Source: Halomonas sp. HAL1 (GTDB taxonomy: Bacteria; Pseudomonadota; Gammaproteobacteria; Pseudomonadales; Halomonadaceae). From it: a stretch of 64,000 bases of DNA. The notes under the pieces were generated by a model. It made no database searches, was not told the DNA's origin, and saw only the letters and a list, made by a program, of their open reading frames with translations. The stretch is taken from the NCBI RefSeq assembly GCF_030544485.1, contig NZ_CP130610.1:3162001-3226000 (forward strand), read 5' to 3'. Made by a program: the position numbers and the translations under genes. Positions 8,392 to 17,320 of this stretch are shown piece after piece. Each line of letters begins with the position of its first letter. Position 1 is the first letter of the stretch.

Positions 8392-9327
8392 ATGAAAATT
8401 ATTGTCCATATTGACGAAGCTGCACAGTGGCAGGAGGCGCTTTCACAGGCACTGCCCCAAGCTACCGTGCTAACTAGCGATGCACCCGCGGAGGAGCGCA
8501 AACAGGCTGACTACCTCGCCATTTGGAAAGCGCCTGCGCATTTGCTGCAAGAACAGACTCAACTAAAAGGGATTATCAACTTAGGCGCCGGGGTGGATTA
8601 CCTGCTGAAAACGCCAGGGCTGCCTAGCGATGTACCGATTGTGAAGTTACGCGATGCGGGCATGGGCGAGTTAATGGCCGATTACGCCCTGTATGGTGTG
8701 CTGCATTTTTACCGCAGCATGGACCGTTACCGGAAACAGCAGCAAAGCGCCACCTGGCAACCACAGGCAGTGGTAGAGAAATCCCAATGGCCGGTGGGTG
8801 TACTAGGCCTGGGGGCGATAGGTGGTTTTGTGGCCAGCGCTTTGCAGCAAGCTGGTTTTCCGGTGCTGGGCTGGAGCCGCTCGCCCAAGCAAATTAGCGG
8901 CGTACACTGTTTTCACGGCGATGACGGGCTAACCGAACTGCTAGGACAGGTGCAAAGCTTAGTCACTATTTTGCCTGACACGGAAGCGACCAAACACATT
9001 CTTAACGCCGAGCGTCTTGCCCAATTACCCAAAGGCGCCAGCGTGATCAACCCAGGCCGGGGCAGCTTGATTGATGAACAGGCATTGCTGGAGGCGTTGG
9101 GCAGTGCTGACCAGCCGGGCCACTTGCGAGGGGCACTACTGGATGTCTTTCAGGAGGAACCGCTGCCGACAAACAGTCCGCTATGGCAGCATCCCAATGT
9201 GGTCGTTACACCGCATATGGCGGCGCCTACGCCGCTGAATGATGCCATCGATCAGGTAATTTCCTACTTACATGCCTTTGAATCGGGTGAAAAACTCTCC
9301 ACCGTCAACCCGGACGCGGGCTACTGA
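8392..9327 (+). CDS. ghrA: Glyoxylate/hydroxypyruvate reductase A-type dehydrogenase
   Basis: 311 residues, D-2-hydroxyacid dehydrogenase superfamily, GhrA branch. It reduces glyoxylate or hydroxypyruvate with NADPH in the cytoplasm. Seen: the nucleotide-binding motif GVLGLGAIGGFVASAL (about residues 143-158), the substrate-side stretch INPGRGSLIDEQALLEAL and the catalytic-histidine region VVVTPHMAAPT. The start at 8392 has a strong GAGGAGG site five bases upstream; an in-frame ATG 66 bases earlier lacks one. It stands alone, divergent from doeA. The precise 2-oxoacid substrate is inferred. Confidence 0.82.
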   Translation: MKIIVHIDEAAQWQEALSQALPQATVLTSDAPAEERKQADYLAIWKAPAHLLQEQTQLKGIINLGAGVDYLLKTPGLPSDVPIVKLRDAGMGELMADYALYGVLHFYRSMDRYRKQQQSATWQPQAVVEKSQWPVGVLGLGAIGGFVASALQQAGFPVLGWSRSPKQISGVHCFHGDDGLTELLGQVQSLVTILPDTEATKHILNAERLAQLPKGASVINPGRGSLIDEQALLEALGSADQPGHLRGALLDVFQEEPLPTNSPLWQHPNVVVTPHMAAPTPLNDAIDQVISYLHAFESGEKLSTVNPDAGY

Positions 9328-9417
9328 AGCCCTCCTCCACCGCGGTTATACTAGCGCGCTGGGAACCAAGCGCTGGCTAAAGGCTCTTAGGAAGACACCA
9401 TTTTTGGAGGGACGGCC

Positions 9418-10137
9418 TTGGTCAATGTTTTCTCACGACAGCCTAGCCGCATGCTTGCGGGGATAGGGTTGAGTCTTGCCGCTTTCTGGTTGAGCGGCAT
9501 GGCGTTAGCAGCAGACACACTCAAAGACCCACGCCCCTTTGAGGCCCAATACCGGCTTGAAGTGCGCGGCTGGCCTGGGGCCACCATCACCCACCGGCTC
9601 ACTAACGAAGGTAGCCACTGGTTAAGCGACATGCGTTTTTCCATTACCGTGGCACGCGGCCAGGAATTCAGCCGTTTTGCTGTCAACGGCGATGAGACCC
9701 AGGCGCTGCTCTTTAATAGCAGCTACTCAGTGCTAGGCGTCGGTGATAGCTATGAATTAAACGAAAACGATATTCCCAGCTTAGATCGGCAAACGGCGCT
9801 GTTTGATTTATCGCGCCGGGCGGGGCATGAAAACTGCATCGAGAGCGCTCCCTGCGAGATTGAGTTTGTTGATCAAAAGGGGCGTGATGAGCACTTTCAG
9901 TATTATGTTACAGAAAAAAATACCAACGCCCCTGACACCATTAGCGTCCCTGCCGGTGAGTTTGAAGCGCTGCAGGTATCCTTGATTGATATAGAGAAAC
10001 CTGACCGCCTGCTGCAACTTCACTTTCACCCCGACTGGCCCGGCTTGATTCTGTCTGCGGTGTACCAAAAAGAGGGCAGCCGCGAAACGCAGCTGACGTT
10101 AACCAACTTCAACCCAGACGGGGGCACGACGCCCTAA
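9418..10137 (+). CDS. Secreted DUF3108-like protein
   Basis: 239 residues. The N-terminus has a signal peptide (hydrophobic core MLAGIGLSLAAFWLSGMALA, cleavage likely after ALA near residue 31), so the product is periplasmic. The rest is beta-rich with a pattern like DUF3108 proteins (FEAQYRLEVRGW near the start; AGEFEALQVSLID in the second half). Two cysteines in the segment ENCIESAPCEIEF could form a disulphide. It starts at TTG 9418, chosen for the GGAGGG site seven bases upstream. It abuts the next gene with no gap, so the two are likely translated from one mRNA. Function unknown. Confidence 0.65.
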   Translation: MVNVFSRQPSRMLAGIGLSLAAFWLSGMALAADTLKDPRPFEAQYRLEVRGWPGATITHRLTNEGSHWLSDMRFSITVARGQEFSRFAVNGDETQALLFNSSYSVLGVGDSYELNENDIPSLDRQTALFDLSRRAGHENCIESAPCEIEFVDQKGRDEHFQYYVTEKNTNAPDTISVPAGEFEALQVSLIDIEKPDRLLQLHFHPDWPGLILSAVYQKEGSRETQLTLTNFNPDGGTTP

Positions 10138-11070
10138 ATGTTTTCAGGCTTATTGATTGTTTTGTTACCGCTGGTTCTTGGCTACTTGGTACCGGTGCAT
10201 GCCACCCTCATTCAGCAGTTAATAAACCGAGCCGTTAGCGGCTCGGTTTATTTGATTTTACTGTTCATGGGCATCAGTTTGGCGGGTCTCGAAAACCTAG
10301 CTAGCCAATTTTCACGCTTAGGTGGCAACGCCCTACTGCTATTTAGCATTACCACCGCCTTTAACCTAGCAGCGCTTTGGTGGTTATCATGCCGTTTGCC
10401 CTTTAAGGCAGGCAACTCGCCGGTGGTAAAGAATGCACCCACCAGTAAATTGGCCGCCATGCAGGGCTCGCTGTTGCTCGTTGCTGTGGTGGCGGGCGGC
10501 GTTATCGTCGGCCTGCTGGCAGGGCCTCTTGTGGGCGAAGGGCTTTTCAGCACCGCCGATTTACTCGCCGAATGGGTGCTTTACCTACTATTAGCCCTGA
10601 TTGGCTGCCAGCTGCGCAACTCAGGCATGCCTCTTAGACAAATCCTGCTTAACCGTATGGGGCTGATGATTGCAGTCACCCTAGCAATCAGCTCATTATT
10701 GGCGGGCCTGGTTGCCGCACCGCTGCTTTCACTTAGCTGGAACGAAGGGTTGGCGATGGCCTCGGGCTTCGGCTGGTATTCGCTGTCCGCTATCTTGATT
10801 GGTGATCAGTTAGGCCCACTAATGGGTGGCGTGGCGTTCTTCAACGACCTCACCCGCGAGCTGCTGGCGTTTATCCTGATTCCGTTGGTGATCCATCGCC
10901 ATACCGCGTTGGCGATTGGCTACGGCGGGGCGACCTCCATGGATTTCACCTTGCCCGTCATTCAGCAACATGGCGGCGTGGCCTGCGTCCCTATCGCCGT
11001 GGTCAGCGGGTTTATTCTTTCGCTGCTATCCCCCCCGCTGATCCTGTTTTTTCTTTCGCTATCGGCTTAA
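10138..11070 (+). CDS. lysO: LysO-family (DUF340) lysine exporter
   Basis: 310 residues, about eight to ten membrane segments. E. coli LysO (YbjE) exports L-lysine and toxic analogues across the inner membrane. Characteristic LysO segments seen are the end of the core domain, GFGWYSLSAILIGDQLGP, and GGATSMDFTLPVIQQHGG near the C-terminus. The ATG follows the stop of the upstream gene immediately. No lysine-responsive leader is visible, since the gene is the second of its pair. Confidence 0.8.
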   Translation: MFSGLLIVLLPLVLGYLVPVHATLIQQLINRAVSGSVYLILLFMGISLAGLENLASQFSRLGGNALLLFSITTAFNLAALWWLSCRLPFKAGNSPVVKNAPTSKLAAMQGSLLLVAVVAGGVIVGLLAGPLVGEGLFSTADLLAEWVLYLLLALIGCQLRNSGMPLRQILLNRMGLMIAVTLAISSLLAGLVAAPLLSLSWNEGLAMASGFGWYSLSAILIGDQLGPLMGGVAFFNDLTRELLAFILIPLVIHRHTALAIGYGGATSMDFTLPVIQQHGGVACVPIAVVSGFILSLLSPPLILFFLSLSA

Positions 11071-11615
11071 ATGCTACGAGGCCATGCTTTTTTTCGCAAT
11101 GGCCCTCGCCCCCTGCCCTAAGCGATTAATAAGCAAGCCAAAGTTATCATTTACTTTTGTTAAAAAGTCAGCCCAGCTCACTAAAGACAAAGGGGAATTC
11201 AATAAACAAAAATAGAAAAAACACCTCTTATCTTTTATTAAACTTTCAACATAACCCTTTAAAGCCAAAGCATTTAACGAACTTAACCGCTCTTCCATTG
11301 CGCTTCTTTAGCTCTCCCAATACTTATTTAACACGTATATTGATGTAGGTTATGGTCGCCCACCATTTAGCTAACCTATGATTTCTCAACTATAGTTTTT
11401 AAGTAGCGCCTGTTCTTAAGTAGCGACTTCCGATGCAACGCCAAGAGGCATGGTAGCCGAGTGTGAGGCAAGGAAGTCATTAGGGAGTAGTGAACTAGGT
11501 AGTTAAATACTAGATATCTAAATATTAGATAGCCAAATACTGTCTGAATTAAGGCTATCTAGTTAAAAGCTATCAGTTAAACAGTATTGACCATGGTAAT
11601 CCAGGGAGGTAGAGC
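11071..11615. other. AT-rich leader region upstream of glgA
   Basis: 545 bp with no convincing gene. It contains three kinds of repeat. An imperfect hairpin lies at 11346-11378 (TAGGTTA paired with TAACCTA, inner TGGT/ACCA). A 10-bp direct repeat TTAAGTAGCG occurs at 11399-11408 and 11416-11425. About three copies of a 16-bp AT-rich unit (AAATACTAGATA-like) span 11502-11548 and overlap a 9-bp inverted repeat (TAGATAGCC at 11527-11535, GGCTATCTA at 11554-11562). A minus-strand 74-codon frame at 11074-11298 has no recognisable features. The promoter of the trehalose/glycogen cluster must lie here or overlap these repeats. Confidence 0.6.
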
Positions 11616-13295
11616 ATGGGCGATGTGGCTTTGAGTGAGGTTGCTAACGTTAAAAGCATGTCGGACGAGAGCATGGTAGAAAATGACGAAAAAGAGGGGC
11701 CTAGACTGAAGGATGCTCCTTTTACCGATAACCAAGCAATCCCCCGGCACCATTTAAATCAAACTGTTACCGATCGCCGTTATGACATTATTGATCGAAG
11801 CCATAACGATAAACTCGACTCTCCACAACGCATTCTATTTGTTACCACTGAAATTACCGATTTCGTTAAGGTCGGCGGTCTGGGTGACGTCTCCTCGGCG
11901 CTTCCCCGCGCACTGGCAGCGCATCACGATGTACGGGTATTAATCCCCGCTTATCGGGAAATGGTTCAGTCCGATTATGACATCGTGATGGTTGGTCATT
12001 TGCCCGCTTTTGCAGGATTGCCAGCGTGTGATATTGGCCAGCTAACCTGCCGCGATGGGCTGATTGTTTATGTACTGCTCTGCCCAGAGCTTTATGAGCG
12101 TGAAGGCACTCCCTATGGCACCGGCTCTAGCGGTTATGGCGATGGTCAAGATGAAGGCTGGAAAGATAATGATATCCGCTTTGCTCGCCTGTCCCGGGCA
12201 GCTGCCGATATTGCTTTGGGCAAGGCAAATATCGATTGGCAGCCCCAGTTATTGCACCTCAACGATTGGGCATGTGGCTTGGCACCGGCGTATTTGCACT
12301 GGCAAAGCCAAGGGCAACCCATCCCGACTGTTTTCACCATTCATAACCTGGCTTACCAGGGCGTGTTTGATGCCTCGCGCCTTGAGATGCTCGGCATTCC
12401 TGACGAGGCGTTTCATATTGATGGCATCGAATACTATGGCGACATTTCCTTTATGAAAGCGGGAATCGTCTATGCCTCGCAAGTGACCACCGTTAGTGCG
12501 ACCTATGCTCAGGAGATCACGACACCGAAATTCGGCTGTGGGCTCGACGGGCTACTTCGTTGCAAAGCCGAACAAGGTTGCTTGAGCGGCATTCCCAATG
12601 GCATTGACGACTCCTGGGACCCACGCACCGATAGTCTTTTGATCCAAGCGTTCTCCTCTAACGATTGGCGCGGTAAGCGTGCCAATGCTGATTATGTTCG
12701 TCGTCACTTTGGACTAACCCCCAGCCAAGGCCCCTTGTTTGCGGTGATATCACGCATGGTGCATCAGAAAGGGCTTGATCTGACCATCGAGGCCGCGAAG
12801 GCCATTGTCCATGCAGGCGGCCAAATCGTTTTTATGGGCTGCGGTGAACACCACGTTGAGGAAGCCCTGCGTAAGCTGGCCATTCGCTTTCCTGGCGCCA
12901 TCACGGCCTATATCGGTTTCGATGAGTACCAAGCTCGCTGCCTTTTCGCGGGGAGTGATTTCCTGTTAATGCCGTCACGCTTCGAACCCTGCGGGCTAAG
13001 CCAGATGTATGCCCAGCGTTTTGGCTCACTACCGATCGCTCACCGCACCGGCGGCCTGGCCGATACGATTGAGGACGGCGTGACCGGCTTTTTGTTCGAC
13101 GACATGCAGTTCGGCAGCTACATGCATGCCATTCAGCGCGCCTTTGCCGTGTACCGCTCAACCGATCTGTTCAATGCCATGCGCGGCGCTGCGATGGCGG
13201 GACGTTACCACTGGAAACAGTCAATAGTGCCCTACAGCAAGCTGTACCTGCAGGCCCTTGAGCAGGCAGGTAACGAGGCGACCCAGGCCCAGTAA
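11616..13295 (+). CDS. glgA: Glycogen synthase (GlgA, GT5)
   Basis: 559 residues; elongates alpha-1,4-glucan using ADP-glucose. The first 70 residues are a poorly conserved, charged extension. The GT5 core then begins at ILFVTTEITDFVKVGGLGDV, which contains the sugar-nucleotide binding KVGGLGD motif. The C-terminal domain shows ISRMVHQKGLDL and EPCGLSQMYAQRFGSLPI with the conserved glutamate. A GGGAGG site lies six bases before the ATG. It is the first gene of the nine-gene alpha-glucan block, and the repeat-rich leader upstream probably carries its control. No glgC (ADP-glucose pyrophosphorylase) is present in the window. Confidence 0.92.
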   Translation: MGDVALSEVANVKSMSDESMVENDEKEGPRLKDAPFTDNQAIPRHHLNQTVTDRRYDIIDRSHNDKLDSPQRILFVTTEITDFVKVGGLGDVSSALPRALAAHHDVRVLIPAYREMVQSDYDIVMVGHLPAFAGLPACDIGQLTCRDGLIVYVLLCPELYEREGTPYGTGSSGYGDGQDEGWKDNDIRFARLSRAAADIALGKANIDWQPQLLHLNDWACGLAPAYLHWQSQGQPIPTVFTIHNLAYQGVFDASRLEMLGIPDEAFHIDGIEYYGDISFMKAGIVYASQVTTVSATYAQEITTPKFGCGLDGLLRCKAEQGCLSGIPNGIDDSWDPRTDSLLIQAFSSNDWRGKRANADYVRRHFGLTPSQGPLFAVISRMVHQKGLDLTIEAAKAIVHAGGQIVFMGCGEHHVEEALRKLAIRFPGAITAYIGFDEYQARCLFAGSDFLLMPSRFEPCGLSQMYAQRFGSLPIAHRTGGLADTIEDGVTGFLFDDMQFGSYMHAIQRAFAVYRSTDLFNAMRGAAMAGRYHWKQSIVPYSKLYLQALEQAGNEATQAQ

Positions 13296-13352
13296 GGAAA
13301 GTCCTGGTGAGAATGCCCCTGTGAAAGCGACCGGTGAAAGAGGTGGCAAGCG

Positions 13353-15182
13353 ATGTTTGAAAGGCCTCAGCTGCAAAAGAATAGGTTTCAACCTGCCTTC
13401 GGTGCGCAAATCGTTAAGAACGGCTTAACTCGGTTCGTGCTCTGGGCGCCGGGCGCTCGCCGGGTTGATGTAGAGGTTGAAGGTCTGCCCAGTGTCACCA
13501 TGGATCAGGCCGATAACGGCCGCGTAACGGCCGAAGTGGCCTGTGGGCACGGTGCTCGCTACCGCTACCGAGTGTTCGATAAGGACGACGAGCAGGGCAG
13601 CCTAGTGCCCGACCCCGCCGCCCGTGCTCAGGCCGGTGATATAGACGGCCCCAGTGTGGTGATCGACCCCAATCACTATCAGTGGAAAAACGCCAACTGG
13701 CAGGGACGCCCATGGCACGAAACCGTGCTTTACGAACTGCATGTCGGCACCCTGGGTGGCTTTAAAGGCGTGCGCCAACACCTGCCCTACCTGGCCGAAC
13801 TAGGTGTCACTGCCATTGAGTTGATGCCGGTCTCGGAATTTCCCGGTGCGCGTAACTGGGGCTACGACGGCGTGCTGCCCTACGCGGTGGAAGCCTCCTA
13901 CGGCAGCCCTGACGACATGAAAGCACTGATCGACGAGGCCCACTCCTACGGCCTGATGGTGTTTCTTGATGTGGTTTACAACCACTTCGGCCCCGACGGC
14001 AACTATTTGGCCAACTATGCTGGCGCCTTCTTCCGTGAGGATTTGGTCACGCCCTGGGGGCCCTCCATCGACTTTCGCCAACCGATGGTACGCCGTTATT
14101 TCATTGATAACGCCTTGATGTGGCTAGAGGAGTATCACCTGGATGGCTTGCGCTTCGATGCTGTCCACGCCATTAGCGAGCAGGATTTCCTGGTCGAGTT
14201 GGCCGACACAATACGCACCCGAATAACCCCCGAGCGGCATATTCATCTGGTGCTAGAGAATGAAGGCAATACCGCCAGCCTGCTCAACCAACAGCAGTTT
14301 ACCGCTCAATGGAATGACGACTGGCACAACGTGATGCATGTCTTGCTGACCGGCGAGCAGGAAGGCTATTACAGCGATTTTGTCGATAACGCTTCGCCCC
14401 GGCTGGCCCGCTGCCTCAGTGAAGGCTTTATATTTCAGGGCCATACATCGCGTCATGGCCACTCCAGAGGAGAGCCCAGCACCCATCTGCCGCCGACTGC
14501 CTTTGTAGCGTTTCTCCAGAATCATGACCAGACCGGCAACCGCGCACTCGGCGAACGGTTGAGTATGCTCGCCGATGCCGACTCACTGGCAGCCGCTGAG
14601 GTTTTACTGCTGCTGTCACCCATGATTCCACTGCTGTTCATGGGCGAAGAGTGGGGTTCCACCCGGCCCTTTCTATTCTTCACCGAACATCAAGAGGAGC
14701 TAGCCCAAGCGGTTCGCGAAGGGCGGCGGGCAGAGTTTGCCGACTTTAGCGCTTTTCTTGACGAGAAGAGCCGCGAGCGCATACCCGACCCTAATGCGCT
14801 GACCACCTTCGAAGCCTCCATCCCCGACTTCGCCGCGAGGGAAACCTCTCCCTTTGCCGCCTGCCTGCACCGCTATCGCACGCTATTGGCGCTGCGCCAC
14901 CAGCATATTGTGCCGCGCCTAATTGGCGCAGAAGCACTGGAGGCAAAAGTGCTCGGCGACAAGGCAGTACTCGCCCGCTGGCGAATGAATGACGACACCC
15001 AACTGGTGATAGCACTCAATCTTGGGCAGCAGGCGGCAGCCACGCCGGGGCTGGGAGTAGGTCAACTGCTTTATGAAACCACCGAAGGCGCCGCAAAGGC
15101 CGCCGAGAGCGGCCGGATGCCACCCCGCGCCGCGGCTGCCTGGTTGCGCCACAACCCCGGTGACGAAGAGGTAAGTGTATGA
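13353..15182 (+). CDS. treZ: Malto-oligosyltrehalose trehalohydrolase (TreZ)
   Basis: 609 residues, GH13. It releases trehalose from the end of maltooligosyl-trehalose made by TreY. There is an N-terminal CBM48-like beta domain (about 15-105), then the barrel with LYELHVGTLGGFKGV, VFLDVVYNHFGPDGNYL, the nucleophile region DGLRFDAVHAI, the acid/base region HLVLENEGN and the transition-state region AFLQNHDQTGNR. The pattern FMGEEWG is typical of TreZ. The C-terminus overlaps malQ by 4 bp (ATGA), so the two genes are translationally coupled. It lies 57 bp after glgA. Confidence 0.92.
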   Translation: MFERPQLQKNRFQPAFGAQIVKNGLTRFVLWAPGARRVDVEVEGLPSVTMDQADNGRVTAEVACGHGARYRYRVFDKDDEQGSLVPDPAARAQAGDIDGPSVVIDPNHYQWKNANWQGRPWHETVLYELHVGTLGGFKGVRQHLPYLAELGVTAIELMPVSEFPGARNWGYDGVLPYAVEASYGSPDDMKALIDEAHSYGLMVFLDVVYNHFGPDGNYLANYAGAFFREDLVTPWGPSIDFRQPMVRRYFIDNALMWLEEYHLDGLRFDAVHAISEQDFLVELADTIRTRITPERHIHLVLENEGNTASLLNQQQFTAQWNDDWHNVMHVLLTGEQEGYYSDFVDNASPRLARCLSEGFIFQGHTSRHGHSRGEPSTHLPPTAFVAFLQNHDQTGNRALGERLSMLADADSLAAAEVLLLLSPMIPLLFMGEEWGSTRPFLFFTEHQEELAQAVREGRRAEFADFSAFLDEKSRERIPDPNALTTFEASIPDFAARETSPFAACLHRYRTLLALRHQHIVPRLIGAEALEAKVLGDKAVLARWRMNDDTQLVIALNLGQQAAATPGLGVGQLLYETTEGAAKAAESGRMPPRAAAAWLRHNPGDEEVSV

Positions 15183-17320
15183 AAGTGTCGTTGAGAGAGC
15201 TCGCCGAAGCGGCCGGTTTACTGCTTGAGTGGGAAAATAGCGACGGCGAGCCCTGCCAATTGTCTGAGCAGGCTCAGCGTAACCTACTGGAAGTACTCGG
15301 CTACTCAACGGCGAGTGAGTCCGCCATGGAGGAAGGCTTGCAACGCCTGAAACGCCTGCATGCACCGCAAAGCCCTAGAGAATGGCCACCGCTGCTTACC
15401 GCCGACTGTGACACGCCGATCACGCTGCCCTCGCCGTTGCCGCCCGGCACCGTATTTACATTGCAGCTTGAACAAGGCGGCTCTCAAAAAGGTTACCTCG
15501 ACGATGACGGTGCGGTGCCCAACGTTACCGAGATTGGCTACCACCAGTTGCAAATAGCCGATACCGAACTGACCCTGGCCGTCGCGCCACATCAGTGTTA
15601 TTCACTGAGTGACGCCAGCGGTGAAGCCACACCACGGCTGTGGGGCTTGGCAGCACAGCTCTACGCCTTACGGCGCCCCGGTGATGGCGGCATCGGCGAC
15701 ACCTTGGCGCTGGAACAGTGCATTTTGCATGCCGCCGAGCAAGGCGCGGATGCCCTGGCGATTAGCCCTACCCATGCCATGTTTAGCGCCGACCCTGAGC
15801 GCTACAGCCCCTACTCCCCCTCCACCCGCCTACTCTACAACGTGCTTTATAGCGCTGCGGAAACTCTGCTGGGCGAGACCAGCGTTCATGACGCCCAGGC
15901 CCGTAATGGGTTGCAAGCTGAGCTGCGCCGCCTGGAAGCCGATGACTACCTCGATTGGCCCGAGGCAGCACGCGTCAAGCTCTCCTGGCTGCGTTATCTC
16001 TTCGATGACTTCATGGTGCGTGAAGATGATGAGGCACAAGCCCTACATCGAGAGATGCAGGCATTTCGCCGTGCAGGTGGCGCATTGCTGGAAGATCATT
16101 GCCGCTTCGAAGCTCTGCAAAGAGAGCTCGGTCCCGGCGACTGGCGAGAGTGGCCTGAAGAGCTACGCGACCCAGCCAGCCCTAAGCTCGCTCACTTCGC
16201 CGAAACCCGCGCCGATGAAATCGGTTTTCATGCTTTCTTGCAGTGGATAACCGCCGATGGGCTTTCCCATGCCCAGCGCACAGCCCGCGAGAACGGCATG
16301 GCGATTGGCTTGATCGCTGACTTGGCGGTGGGAGCGGATGCCGGTGGCAGCCAAACCTGGAGCCGCCCAACAGATATGCTTGAAGGCGTCTCGATTGGCG
16401 CTCCACCCGACCTGTTTAATGCCTATGGTCAGGACTGGGGCCTCGCCGCCTTTTCACCCGACGGCCTGAAGCGTTCAGGCTTTCGAAGTTTCATCGACAT
16501 GCTGCGCAGTGCCTTTGCCCATGCTGGCGGGGTGCGGATCGATCATATCCTTGGCTTGTTGCGACTATGGCTCATTCCCCGTGGCGCACCGCCCACTGAA
16601 GGCGGTTATCTCCGCTACCCCCTAGACGACATGCTGCGCCTAGTGGCGCTGGAATCCTGGCGACACCGTGGCATCGTAATTGGTGAAGACTTGGGCACCG
16701 TCGCCCCTGGCTTTCGCGAACACCTTTCCGCTCGCGGCATATTGGGCATGCAGGTGCTGTGGTTCGAGCAGGACGAGGCGCATAACTTCCTTGCCGCCAG
16801 CGATTGGAACCCACATGCCATGGCCACCTCTTCAACCCATGACCTGCCCACCGTGGCGGGCTGGTGGGCGGGGCGCGACATCGAATGGCGCAGCCGCTTG
16901 GGGCTGCTCAAGGAAACGCAAAGTGCTGAAAGCGAACGGCTAGCCAGGCGCCAGGAGCGAGCCAAACTCGCCGCTACGCTGGGCTTACTGGGTGTGAAGC
17001 CGACGACCGAAACGCTCGAAGCAGCCGACATACCCGCCTCGCAGGTACTCGATGCGTGTGCGCGTCACTTAGCCGCCACGCCCGCGCCGTTACTCTTGCT
17101 CCCGGTTGAAGACGCTCTAGGGCTTGAGGAACAAGCCAACTTACCGAACACGGTGGATGAGCACCCTAATTGGCGTCGGCGCTGGGCATACGATGCCAAT
17201 GATTTACTGACATCGGATGAGGTTCGTCAACGGCTCGCGGCGCTGACGCGTGCACGTAAAGACTCCTCCTCTGGCAAACCATCACGATCCGCCCTATCTG
17301 GGAAATCGACTCATGAATGA
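15179..17320 (+). CDS. malQ: 4-alpha-glucanotransferase (MalQ, GH77)
   Basis: 713 residues. It transfers maltooligosyl units between glucans, here probably lengthening short chains so that TreY can use them. The GH77 core shows IGLIADLAVGADAGGSQTW, the nucleophile region GGVRIDHILGLLRLW, the acid/base region VIGEDLGTV and SSTHDLPTVAGWW. The N-terminal 140 residues form the usual accessory domain. It overlaps treZ upstream by 4 bp and treY downstream by 8 bp. The tight packing argues that TreZ, MalQ and TreY are made in set proportions. Confidence 0.92.
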   Translation: MKVSLRELAEAAGLLLEWENSDGEPCQLSEQAQRNLLEVLGYSTASESAMEEGLQRLKRLHAPQSPREWPPLLTADCDTPITLPSPLPPGTVFTLQLEQGGSQKGYLDDDGAVPNVTEIGYHQLQIADTELTLAVAPHQCYSLSDASGEATPRLWGLAAQLYALRRPGDGGIGDTLALEQCILHAAEQGADALAISPTHAMFSADPERYSPYSPSTRLLYNVLYSAAETLLGETSVHDAQARNGLQAELRRLEADDYLDWPEAARVKLSWLRYLFDDFMVREDDEAQALHREMQAFRRAGGALLEDHCRFEALQRELGPGDWREWPEELRDPASPKLAHFAETRADEIGFHAFLQWITADGLSHAQRTARENGMAIGLIADLAVGADAGGSQTWSRPTDMLEGVSIGAPPDLFNAYGQDWGLAAFSPDGLKRSGFRSFIDMLRSAFAHAGGVRIDHILGLLRLWLIPRGAPPTEGGYLRYPLDDMLRLVALESWRHRGIVIGEDLGTVAPGFREHLSARGILGMQVLWFEQDEAHNFLAASDWNPHAMATSSTHDLPTVAGWWAGRDIEWRSRLGLLKETQSAESERLARRQERAKLAATLGLLGVKPTTETLEAADIPASQVLDACARHLAATPAPLLLLPVEDALGLEEQANLPNTVDEHPNWRRRWAYDANDLLTSDEVRQRLAALTRARKDSSSGKPSRSALSGKSTHE

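Noticed and set aside
11074..11298. Minus-strand 74-codon frame in the glgA leader region
   Set aside because: It has only a weak AAAGAAG ribosome-site candidate and no recognisable domain. It lies in AT-rich repeat-containing DNA, so I left it as intergenic.
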